From Hydrogenophaga sp. (GTDB lineage Bacteria > Pseudomonadota > Gammaproteobacteria > Burkholderiales > Burkholderiaceae_C): a stretch of 58,020 nt of DNA. Where the stretch lies: contig NZ_JADMJO010000043.1 of NCBI RefSeq assembly GCF_018780385.1, positions 1 to 58,020 on the forward strand. The letters run 5' to 3'. Of the stretch, positions 44,904-52,316 are shown one piece after another. The translations under genes and the position numbers were made by a program. The notes beneath the pieces are model-generated. The model ran no database searches. It saw only the letters and a list, made by a program, of their open reading frames with translations, and was not told the origin of the DNA. Each line of letters starts with the position of its first letter. The first letter of the stretch is position 1.

Positions 44904-46196
44904 ATGTTTGATCAGCAACGTATCGAAGCCCTGCCTGTCCATCAGAGCGCGCCAGCCTGTGGGGCTGCTGTCCTGGGCGAACTACGGGTGATCGATTTCA
45001 CCCATTTCGTCGCAGGTCCTCTGGCGACACAGACCCTGGCCGACTTCGGCGCCGACGTGATCAAGATCGAGGCCCCTGAGCGGGGTGACGACTTCCGCCA
45101 TTACCCGACGGTGGATCCTGCGATCCCGGCCCAGGGCGGTCCCTTCCTTTGGGCCAACCGCAACAAGAAAAGCTTGGCGCTTGACATGAAGAGCGAGGCT
45201 GGGCTTCAGGTCGCGAAAGAACTTATCGCCCAAGCCGATGTATTGGTAGAGAACTTCTCCAGCGGTGTGATGGATCGCTTCGGGCTGGACTACGCCACGT
45301 GCGCCAGCCTCAACCCGCGTCTCGTGTACTGCTCCATCTCGGCATATGGGCGCGAAGGACCTTACGCCGACCGACTCGGCTTCGATCCGATTGCACAAGC
45401 AGAAAGCGGCTTCATCTCGATGAACGGCTACACCGACCGGCAAGGTGTACGCACAGGGGCGGCGGTCATGGACGTCGCGACCGCAATGTCAGCGACCAAC
45501 GCCATTCTGTTGGCGTTGATGGCCCGCAACCGTGACGGCGTGGGACAGAAGGTGGAGGTGGCTCTGTTCGACACGGCCATCCTAATGACCGGGTTTGGCG
45601 CGATGCAGCACCTGACCACGGGCTACGATCCCAAGCGCAACGGAAACGTCAGCCCAGATACCTGCCCATCGGGCGTGTTCATGTCGCTGGACAAGCCTTT
45701 CTATATCAACTGCGGCAACGACAAGATCTTCCAGCGCCTGTTTGAACAGGTGCTGGAGCGGCCAGATATTGCATTCGACCCCGTGCTGTCACAGCGCGTC
45801 AGACGGCTCGAGCAGCGCGAAAAAATCTTCCAGATCATGGACGAAGCCTTCGCGAAGCAGCCCTGGGGCTACTGGGCCCCGCGGCTGCGCTCAGCGACCG
45901 TGCCACACGGACAGGTGCGTACCTTGGGGGAGGCACTCGCCTCGGACGAGGTGCGCTCCCGCGGTCTGGTCACGCGCATACCGCACCCGGTAAAGGGTTG
46001 GATTCCAAATATCGCGAATCCGCTGCGGTTGGACCGGACGCCGGCCGTTCAGCCCAAGGCTGCACCATCGATTGGTCAGCACACCGAAGTCGTGCTGCGG
46101 GAAACGCTGGGCTACGATGAGGGAGGCATTGCCCAGCTGAGGGCGCAGGGCGCGTTCGGAGTTCCATCCGCTGAACAGGTGAGGGTTGCCGCATGA
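44904..46196 (+). CDS. Family III CoA-transferase
   Basis: The first gene of the GntR-controlled rightward operon, 430 residues. It has GELRVIDFTHFVAGPLATQT, FGADVIKIEAPERGDDFRHY, ANRNKKSLALDMKSEAG, VENFSSGVMDRFGLDY and the catalytic aspartate at residue 190 (GAAVMDVATAM). In anaerobic toluene degradation a family III transferase activates benzylsuccinate before dehydrogenation, hydration and thiolysis. The gene order here follows the same logic, though the acid is unknown. The stop overlaps the next start by 4 bp. Confidence 0.9.
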   Translation: MFDQQRIEALPVHQSAPACGAAVLGELRVIDFTHFVAGPLATQTLADFGADVIKIEAPERGDDFRHYPTVDPAIPAQGGPFLWANRNKKSLALDMKSEAGLQVAKELIAQADVLVENFSSGVMDRFGLDYATCASLNPRLVYCSISAYGREGPYADRLGFDPIAQAESGFISMNGYTDRQGVRTGAAVMDVATAMSATNAILLALMARNRDGVGQKVEVALFDTAILMTGFGAMQHLTTGYDPKRNGNVSPDTCPSGVFMSLDKPFYINCGNDKIFQRLFEQVLERPDIAFDPVLSQRVRRLEQREKIFQIMDEAFAKQPWGYWAPRLRSATVPHGQVRTLGEALASDEVRSRGLVTRIPHPVKGWIPNIANPLRLDRTPAVQPKAAPSIGQHTEVVLRETLGYDEGGIAQLRAQGAFGVPSAEQVRVAA

Positions 46197-47386
46197 CCCG
46201 CCGCGTCGCCCTGATTGGCGCGAGTGCCATTCCCATCGGACGGCACCAGACTCCGGACGACGAGTCGCTGCAGGTGCTCGAGAACGAGATCATGACCCGG
46301 CTCGTCGCTGAGGCCGTGCAGGACGCAGGCGTCTCAAAGGAAGACATCCAGAGTCTGGTGTTCACACTCCCGCGGCCATACACGCGCCAGAAGTATTTCC
46401 ATACCTTCGTGGTGGGCCAGTTGCGGCTGGCCTGCCGCGGCAGCGTGATGGAGGTGATGGGCAACGGAATGACGGCGGCGCTTGCCTTCGACAAGGCCTG
46501 CGACGAGATCCTGCTGGGCCGGGCCGAAGTCGCACTCGCGCTGGGCATCAACATGGAAAGCGCCGTATCTGCCGCCGAGCACATGATGAGCAGCATGCGA
46601 ACCACAGGCGACGTGGACTTTCACACGCCCGCTGGATTTACGCCCATCGCGTGGTACGCGATGGACGCAATGCGCTACATGCACGAGACCGGCGCGACAC
46701 GCGAGCAGCTCGGTGCCGTGGCGGTGAAAAACCGCCATCACGCCTCGCTCAACCCGCTTGCGCAGTACCGCAAACCGATCTCGCTGGACGACGTCCTGGC
46801 CCAGCGCCCCATCGTCGAGCCACTGGGTCTCTACGACGTGCCGCCGCGAGGTGATGGCGCAGCCTGCCTGGTGCTGGCCAGCGAAGACGTCGCGAAGTCG
46901 ATCGGCCGCCCCTACGCGCTGGTGCGGGGTCGCGGCTTTTACCACGATGGGTCCCATCAGATCAACGATGTTCCCAACGACATGATTGCTTTCGACGCCG
47001 CCGCGCGCGCATCGCACGACGCCTATGCGCAGGCCGGTATCACCGCGGCTGATCTCGATCTGGCCGAGCTCTATGCCCCTTGCACGATCGTCGAGGTGCT
47101 GGTTACGGAGGCCCTCGGCCTGGTGCCGCGCGGTCAGGGCGCCCGAGCCGCTGCCCAAGGCGAAACGAGCCTGGGAGGCCGTATTCCGGTTTCCACCTCT
47201 GGCGGACTGACGTCACGCGGCCATCCGGCCTATGTGACTTCTCTCTACAACTACGTGGAACTGGCAGAACAACTGCGCGGCCGCGCCGGTGAGCGCCAGG
47301 TCAAGGGCGCCCGCTTGGGCATCTCGACCGGCGAACTGGGCAACTACAACGCCGCGCTGGTGCATGTTCTGGAGGCAATGACATGA
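46193..47386 (+). CDS. Thiolase-superfamily protein lacking the nucleophilic cysteine (Ltp2/BbsB-like)
   Basis: A 397-residue thiolase fold of the SCP-x/lipid-transfer type. Where thiolases have the active cysteine before an SG-x-A-L helix, this protein reads EVMGNGMTAALAFD (about residues 87-100), with no cysteine. The later histidine is kept in GHPAY (His344), and tyrosines stand at 294 (AELYAPC) and 347. Steroid side-chain aldolases such as Ltp2 are cysteine-free thiolase relatives that work with a DUF35 partner, and benzoylsuccinyl-CoA thiolase also needs one. A DUF35 protein follows directly. Retro-aldol or thiolytic C-C cleavage are both possible; the missing cysteine favours the former. 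Confidence 0.85.
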   Translation: MTRRVALIGASAIPIGRHQTPDDESLQVLENEIMTRLVAEAVQDAGVSKEDIQSLVFTLPRPYTRQKYFHTFVVGQLRLACRGSVMEVMGNGMTAALAFDKACDEILLGRAEVALALGINMESAVSAAEHMMSSMRTTGDVDFHTPAGFTPIAWYAMDAMRYMHETGATREQLGAVAVKNRHHASLNPLAQYRKPISLDDVLAQRPIVEPLGLYDVPPRGDGAACLVLASEDVAKSIGRPYALVRGRGFYHDGSHQINDVPNDMIAFDAAARASHDAYAQAGITAADLDLAELYAPCTIVEVLVTEALGLVPRGQGARAAAQGETSLGGRIPVSTSGGLTSRGHPAYVTSLYNYVELAEQLRGRAGERQVKGARLGISTGELGNYNAALVHVLEAMT

Positions 47387-47823
47387 CGCAGCTTTCATTC
47401 GTGTCGGCCGCGGGCCGGCGGGCATACCCACCGCGAGTGTCCGCATTCACGCAGCCATTCTGGGATGGCCTCACACAGGGCTGCTGGCAGACCACCTGCT
47501 GCGATGCCTGCGGCCGCCAAACCTTTCCACCGCGACCCATCTGCCCACATTGCTGGTGTGACAAGGTGAGCTGGAGTCCGCTCTCATCCCGGGGAACCCT
47601 CTATTCCTGGACCCGCATCCATGCGGCGCCCGCCGTCTTCGAGTCCGAGGCGCCTTACGCGGTGGGCATCGTCGACCTGGACAGCGGCATCCGGCTGGCC
47701 TGTCGCCTGCTGGACTCTACCCACCCCGACTGGAAGCCCGGCATGGCGGTCGAGATGGCGGTCCTGCAGTACGAGGACGGGCCGCTGTTTGCTGCGCGCC
47801 CGATCCAGACAGCAACCGATTGA
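47383..47823 (+). CDS. DUF35 Zn-ribbon/OB-fold protein
   Basis: A 146-residue acyl-CoA-binding partner of thiolase-like enzymes. The rubredoxin-like zinc site is CCDACGRQTFPPRPICPHC (four cysteines), followed by an OB-fold with GTLYSWTRIHAAPAVFESEA, YAVGIVDLDSGIRLACRLLD and a short acidic end. DUF35 domains dock on Ltp2-type aldolases (ChsH2) and on BbsB (as BbsA) and complete their CoA-binding sites. The start overlaps the thiolase-like gene by 4 bp, so a 1:1 complex is very likely. Confidence 0.9.
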   Translation: MTQLSFVSAAGRRAYPPRVSAFTQPFWDGLTQGCWQTTCCDACGRQTFPPRPICPHCWCDKVSWSPLSSRGTLYSWTRIHAAPAVFESEAPYAVGIVDLDSGIRLACRLLDSTHPDWKPGMAVEMAVLQYEDGPLFAARPIQTATD

Positions 47824-47838
47824 TCCAAGGAGCACGAT

Positions 47839-48312
47839 ATGCGAGGCAAATGCATTGAAGAATTCGAGGTGGCCCAGGTCGACGAAAGCCGGGCGCGCAC
47901 CATCACCGAGACCGACGTCGTCCAGTTCTCCTGGATTTCCGGGGACGTGAATCCCATGCACACCGATGCGGTTCACAGCGCCCAGTCGCCGATCGGGCAG
48001 CGCATCGCCCATGGCGCGCTTGGGTTGTCCGTCGCGACCGGCCTAAGCGCCAGTCTCGGCTACCTCGACGGCACAGCCATCGCGGCGCTGGGCATCGACG
48101 AGTGGAAGTTCCTAAAGCCGATCCTGTTCAACGACACGATCCGGCTGCGTGCCACGGTCGTTTCGGCCCGGCCGACGACCAAGCCGGATCGCGGCGTGCT
48201 GGTGCGTCGCATGGATCTGCTCAATCAGCGCGACGAAGTCGTGCAGACCGGACTCATGACCACCTTGGTCCTCACCCACACCGGCAGAGATGCCGTTCTC
48301 AACCAGTCTTGA
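47839..48312 (+). CDS. MaoC-like enoyl-CoA hydratase
   Basis: A hotdog-fold hydratase of 157 residues. The catalytic Asp/His pair lies in ISGDVNPMHTD, followed by IAHGALGLSVATGLS, the usual hydratase-2 helix. It should add water to an enoyl-CoA produced by the acyl-CoA dehydrogenase two reading frames on. The resulting hydroxyacyl-CoA could be cleaved directly by the thiolase-like/DUF35 pair in a retro-aldol step. That would explain why no hydroxyacyl-CoA dehydrogenase is seen in this operon. Confidence 0.9.
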   Translation: MRGKCIEEFEVAQVDESRARTITETDVVQFSWISGDVNPMHTDAVHSAQSPIGQRIAHGALGLSVATGLSASLGYLDGTAIAALGIDEWKFLKPILFNDTIRLRATVVSARPTTKPDRGVLVRRMDLLNQRDEVVQTGLMTTLVLTHTGRDAVLNQS

Positions 48313-48339
48313 ACCCCCATTCATTCCCCGGAGTACGCC

Positions 48340-49497
48340 ATGTCCCAGTCCCTGATCAACATCGCCGGTCTGACCGAAGAACAACGCATGATGCGCGAAG
48401 GCGTGCTCGACTTGCTGTCGCGCCATCTCCCCTGGGAGAAGGTGCGAAAAATGGACGAGGCCCGCGAGTTTCCGCACGAGGCCTACAACGCCCTGGCCGA
48501 AGCGGGCTACCTGGGCATCTTTTACCCTGAAGAACTCGGTGGCATGGGAGGCAGCTACAAGGACATCGCCGTCTTCCTGGAGACCTTGGGCTACTACTAC
48601 ACCGGCATTGCCCAGGCAGTGACCACCTCGGCAATCTACGCCGGCATGCACGTGGCGAAGTTCGGCTCGCCGGAGCTGAAGCAGGAAATCATCCCCAAGA
48701 TCGTCAGCGGTCAAGCGAAACTGGCGCTCGCGATGTCGGAACCCGGCACCGGCTCCGACGTCGCCGGCATCAAGACGTCCGCGGTGCGCGATGGGGACGA
48801 GTACGTGATCAACGGCAGTAAGGTGTGGATCACTTGTGCACATGTGGCGGACTACCTCGTGGCGATCGTTAAGACGGACACCCAGGCCCGCCACAACGGC
48901 ATCAGCACCATCCTTGTGCCGACCAAAGCCGAGGGCTTGACGATCCGCCCGCTGTCCATGCTGGGTCGACGTACCAGCCATGCCAACGAGGTTTTCTTCG
49001 ACAACGTGCGCGTGCCGGCCAGCAACCTGTTCGGCGGCGAAGGCCAAGCCTGGAAGAACATCATGAAAGCCCTGGGTCTGGAGCGTCTGGGCCTGGCGGC
49101 GATCTCGGCCGGCCACTGCTTCAAGATCACTGAGTACGCGCGCGACTATGCACACGACCGCATCCAGTTCGGCAAGCCGATCTCGCAGTTCCAAGTGATC
49201 CAGCACAAGCTCGCCGACATGATGATCATGGCCGAGACCGCGCGCCAGATGACTTTCCGCGTGGCTGACCTACTGGACGGCGGCTTCCCGGTGGTGCAGG
49301 AAGCGTCGATCGCCAAGATCGTCGCGACCGAGAACAACTTCAAGTGTGCCGACATCGGCATGCAGATCATGGGTGGTGCCGGCTACTCCAATGAGTACGA
49401 CATGCAGATGTTCTTCCGCGACTCGCGCGTCGGACCCATCGGCGGCGGCACCAGTGAGATCCAGCGCAACATCATCGCCAAACAGATGGCCCTGTGA
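48340..49497 (+). CDS. Acyl-CoA dehydrogenase, last gene of the GntR operon
   Basis: A 385-residue flavoprotein with AMSEPGTGSDVAGIKTSA, GSKVWITCAHVADYLVAIV, MLGRRTSHANEVFFDNVRVP, FGKPISQFQVIQHKLADM and QIMGGAGYSNEYDMQMFFRD. Its C-terminus is GPIGGGTSEIQRNIIAKQM, with the base probably the glutamate in ALGLERLG. It shows no split into two subunits, unlike the heterotetrameric steroid side-chain dehydrogenases. A strong bidirectional terminator follows 20 bp after the stop, closing the operon. Confidence 0.93.
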   Translation: MSQSLINIAGLTEEQRMMREGVLDLLSRHLPWEKVRKMDEAREFPHEAYNALAEAGYLGIFYPEELGGMGGSYKDIAVFLETLGYYYTGIAQAVTTSAIYAGMHVAKFGSPELKQEIIPKIVSGQAKLALAMSEPGTGSDVAGIKTSAVRDGDEYVINGSKVWITCAHVADYLVAIVKTDTQARHNGISTILVPTKAEGLTIRPLSMLGRRTSHANEVFFDNVRVPASNLFGGEGQAWKNIMKALGLERLGLAAISAGHCFKITEYARDYAHDRIQFGKPISQFQVIQHKLADMMIMAETARQMTFRVADLLDGGFPVVQEASIAKIVATENNFKCADIGMQIMGGAGYSNEYDMQMFFRDSRVGPIGGGTSEIQRNIIAKQMAL

Positions 49498-49515
49498 TCT
49501 GCGAGGAGCGCACAG

Positions 49516-49550
49516 AAAAGAAGGCCTGCCGGGAAACCGGCAGGCCTTTT
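49516..49550. terminator. Bidirectional rho-independent terminator
   Basis: A perfect 12-bp stem, AAGGCCTGCCGG and its complement (49521-49532 and 49537-49548), closes a GAAA loop. T-residues follow on the plus strand and AAAAG (49516-49520) gives a U-tract on the minus strand. It lies between two convergent genes and serves both. Confidence 0.9.
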
Positions 49551-49575
49551 CGTATTGGGGTGAGCAGCGCGGCTT

Positions 49576-50940
49576 TCAGGTCTGCAGCAGAGCGATCCAC
49601 GCGCGCACGTCGTCCACGGCTTGCAGGTCCAGTGCCTGGTCGGCGAAGCGCCCAGCGCGCGCGCGCCCCAGGACGGGCTCGGCCAAAGAGTGGAACTTCT
49701 GTATCACCTCCGCATCCCGAAGCGGCTCCTGCGGCGAGCCGCGCGGCGCCGATACCGCTTGCACCCTGACCTGCCCAGCACCATCCGTCATTTCGATGCT
49801 GCACTGGTGGTAGTGTGTAAGCGCAGGGTCTGGGACCACGCGGATCCGTTCCATCATCGCGAGAACCTCCGGCCGCCGCAGTTGTTCAACCAGGGCGATG
49901 CTGTGCTCCGGCAGGATCACATCGGCGCCGCAGGCCACCAGGGCGAGGCAGTACTGCAGGTGAAAGCGCGCATCGTTGGGCGAAATCGGCAGGCGGTCCT
50001 TGCTCACCACGTCGGCCACGTACGGTGCCACGCGAAGTGTGATGCGCATCTCCTGCAGCGCGCTGCCCCTCGCGCGCAGTTTTCCCAGGGCATCGACTGG
50101 AGCGTGCAGGTAGCCGCAGCAGGCGTGCAGCTTGCGGCGAGGTTGCGCCAGGGCCCAGCGTCCTTCCCAGGCGGTTGCATCGAAGCCGCCGGCGGTAGAC
50201 GCGGTGGCGAAATAGCCCAGCTGGCTGTCCAGCAGATCCGCCGGCCCAGTCATGCCGGCGCGTGCGTAGTGCGCCGCGGTGATGCCGACATCGGCGGGCT
50301 GGGCGCCGAACAGGAATGGCTTGACGGAGCCTCCGTTACCGAAGATTACCTCGGCAGGGCACCAGCCCGCCAAGGCTCCGGCGATGGCGAGGGCGTGCAG
50401 CGTCTGCTCCTTGTTCAGCGCGAGCAGGTGGGCTGCCGCGGCCGCTGAGCCGATGCAGGACGGTATGCCCACCGGGACCAGCGCCATCTCCGTGTAGCGG
50501 CGCAGTGACGGATAGACGGCTTCGTAGACACGCGTGGTTACCTCGACGCCCCGCACCACAGCTTCCAGCACGCGCGTCCCTGGCGCACCCGATATTTCGC
50601 CCAGCGCCAGAGCCGCGGTGACGTTTCCGATGCTGGCGTGCCCGCCGATCAGGTCATTCAGTTCGAGCACGTCACCCAGATAGCCATTGATGCGCACCGC
50701 GCCTTGCAGCGAACGCCGGTGCGGCGTGCCGAAGACCGTGGCGGCCTCGTCGGCGGAGGCCGGCTCGCACGCGAGGACCAGACGTGCCTCCTCTGTGCGG
50801 GTCCCGGCCAGCGCGCAGCCAACCGTATCGAGAATGCAGAGGCGGGCTTGGCGCTGGACCGACTCCGGAATGTCTGGAAAGGTCATGGCGCTCGACTGAC
50901 GCGCGAGTTGTCGCAGAGTGGAGTCGGCGCTGGCGCTCAT
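49576..50940 (-). CDS. MmgE/PrpD family protein
   Basis: A 454-residue protein of the family that includes 2-methylcitrate dehydratase and cis-aconitate decarboxylase. It is the same length as the relative at 10.7 kb but clearly different in sequence. Motifs are LCILDTVGCALAGTRTEEA, INGYLGDVLELNDLIGGHASIGNVTAA-type region (about 85-110), VVRGVEVTTRVYEA and KLHACCGYLHAPVDALG. It is coupled by a 4-bp overlap to the upstream Bug gene. It ends facing the bidirectional terminator. It probably acts on a hydroxylated or unsaturated polycarboxylic acid. Confidence 0.87.
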   Translation of the reverse strand: MSASADSTLRQLARQSSAMTFPDIPESVQRQARLCILDTVGCALAGTRTEEARLVLACEPASADEAATVFGTPHRRSLQGAVRINGYLGDVLELNDLIGGHASIGNVTAALALGEISGAPGTRVLEAVVRGVEVTTRVYEAVYPSLRRYTEMALVPVGIPSCIGSAAAAAHLLALNKEQTLHALAIAGALAGWCPAEVIFGNGGSVKPFLFGAQPADVGITAAHYARAGMTGPADLLDSQLGYFATASTAGGFDATAWEGRWALAQPRRKLHACCGYLHAPVDALGKLRARGSALQEMRITLRVAPYVADVVSKDRLPISPNDARFHLQYCLALVACGADVILPEHSIALVEQLRRPEVLAMMERIRVVPDPALTHYHQCSIEMTDGAGQVRVQAVSAPRGSPQEPLRDAEVIQKFHSLAEPVLGRARAGRFADQALDLQAVDDVRAWIALLQT

Positions 50941-51899
50941 TCCTTCTCGATCCCCGCCTGCTGTGCGACAGCAATGTACTTGGTCATGTCCTTCTTCATC
51001 TCCTCGGCATAGGACTGTGGAGACAGCACGGTGCCCTCCATGCCCAATCGGGTGTACAGGGCCTGAAGCTCAGGCGACTTGGCGGCCTCGGCAATTTCCT
51101 TGTGCAACCGATCAACCACAGCTTGGGGCGTGCCTGCGGGGGCTAGGATGCCCAGCCAGCCATTGAAGGCGAAGCCCTTGTAGCCCAGTTCCTGCATAGT
51201 GGGCACGTCGGGTAGGCTGGGTGTGCGGTTCGAGCCGAGCATGGCCAGGGCGCGTATACGCTTGCCCTGCAGCAACGGACCGGCCGCGCCCAGCGCATCC
51301 GGGTTCACGGTAAGCCGTCCCCCCAGCAGCTCGGTGGCGGCTTGCGCGGAGCCCTTGAAAGGCACGCCCAGCAGGTCGATACCGGCTTGGTAGTTCACAG
51401 CTTCCATGGCGATGCGGTACAGGCCGGCCGAGTTGCCATAGGTCAGGGTGTTGGGCGCTTTCTTGGCCGCAGCGACCAGGTCGGCGACGCTGCGGATGGG
51501 CGAGTCGTGTGCAACCGTCAGCAGCAAAGGCGTATTGGCCATGGTTGCAACCGGTATGAACTCCTTGAAAAGGTCGAACGGCACGCTCTTGGAAATGATG
51601 GAAGGCACCACGGTCGAGGAGACAGTTGCTATGACCAGCGTGTAGCCGTCGGCCTTGCTTCGCGCCACTGTCTGCATGGCGATGCCGCCGTTTGCGCCCG
51701 GCTTGTTTTCCACCACCACGGGCTGCCCCAGCGCTGCTTCGATCTTTTGGGCGATCGCACGTGCTGTCACATCAGAACTGGAACCGGGCGAGAACGGGGC
51801 AACCAATCGGATCGGCTGGGTCGGGTAGGGAGCCTGAGCGTGTGCGCTGGCGGCCGCGAGGACCGTGGTCAGGACGAAGGTGCGTCGGGCTAATTTCAT
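50937..51899 (-). CDS. Bug/TctC-family periplasmic binding protein
   Basis: A 320-residue solute receptor with a signal peptide (KLARRTFVLTTVLAAASAHA, cleavage near residue 21), then YPTQPIRLVAPFSPGSSSD, GQPVVVENKPGANGGIAM and LGVPFKGSAQAATELLGG. ATG 51899 is chosen; an in-frame start 33 bp upstream would place the N-terminus within the terminator arm. It overlaps the MmgE/PrpD gene. A terminator hairpin lies only 23 bp upstream of its start, so expression needs either read-through or a promoter hidden in that gap. No TctAB permease is encoded in the window. Confidence 0.9.
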   Translation of the reverse strand: MKLARRTFVLTTVLAAASAHAQAPYPTQPIRLVAPFSPGSSSDVTARAIAQKIEAALGQPVVVENKPGANGGIAMQTVARSKADGYTLVIATVSSTVVPSIISKSVPFDLFKEFIPVATMANTPLLLTVAHDSPIRSVADLVAAAKKAPNTLTYGNSAGLYRIAMEAVNYQAGIDLLGVPFKGSAQAATELLGGRLTVNPDALGAAGPLLQGKRIRALAMLGSNRTPSLPDVPTMQELGYKGFAFNGWLGILAPAGTPQAVVDRLHKEIAEAAKSPELQALYTRLGMEGTVLSPQSYAEEMKKDMTKYIAVAQQAGIEKE

Positions 51900-51921
51900 A
51901 CTTGTCTCCTCTTTCGGGCCC

Positions 51922-51956
51922 AAAAAAGCCACCGGTCCCTGGCGGGTCCCGGTGGC
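51922..51956 (-). terminator. Rho-independent terminator or attenuator between NIPSNAP and Bug genes
   Basis: On the minus strand the stem GCCACCGG / CCGGTGGC (arms at 51949-51956 and 51928-51935) is followed by six T residues (from the A-tract 51922-51927). It sits 6 bp after the NIPSNAP stop and 23 bp before the Bug start on the same strand. It should end most transcripts from 55.1 kb. Confidence 0.75.
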
Positions 51957-51962
51957 GGGGTT

Positions 51963-52316
51963 CTATTTGGATGCGTTTGCAGGCGCCAGAGGCACTGCGC
52001 GGATCAATCGCGTCTCCTGCGCCGTGATCAGGTGGCCGGAAGCAGTCAGGTAGGCAGCAAAGGCGGGGTGCGTGTCGCGGGCCTGGCAGCGCCTTTCGTA
52101 GTCGGCCAGGTCCTCGTAGCCCCACAAGTGCACGAACTGGTTCTGCGGGCCGACCAGGCTTGTGTAGAAGCCCAGTGGATGCCCCAGCGTTTCCAGCAAA
52201 ACCGGCATTGCCAAGCGCTGGAAGACCTCTAGGAACTCCGGCATCTTGCGCAGCACAATGGTGTATGTGCGGTGGTCGACCAGCGGCCAGGTGGGCGGAA
52301 TCAGAGGCGTGTTCAT
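51963..52316 (-). CDS. NIPSNAP family protein
   Basis: A small ferredoxin-like alpha/beta-barrel protein of 117 residues. It has VDHRTYTIVLRKMPEFLEVF, PLGFYTSLVGPQNQFVHLWGYEDLADYERR and a short C-terminal tail. NIPSNAP proteins often accompany catabolic oxygenase or dehydrogenase genes, but their activity is not well defined. The start overlaps the upstream flavoprotein gene by 4 bp, so it is likely a helper or dimeric enzyme for the same substrate. Confidence 0.88.
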   Translation of the reverse strand: MNTPLIPPTWPLVDHRTYTIVLRKMPEFLEVFQRLAMPVLLETLGHPLGFYTSLVGPQNQFVHLWGYEDLADYERRCQARDTHPAFAAYLTASGHLITAQETRLIRAVPLAPANASK

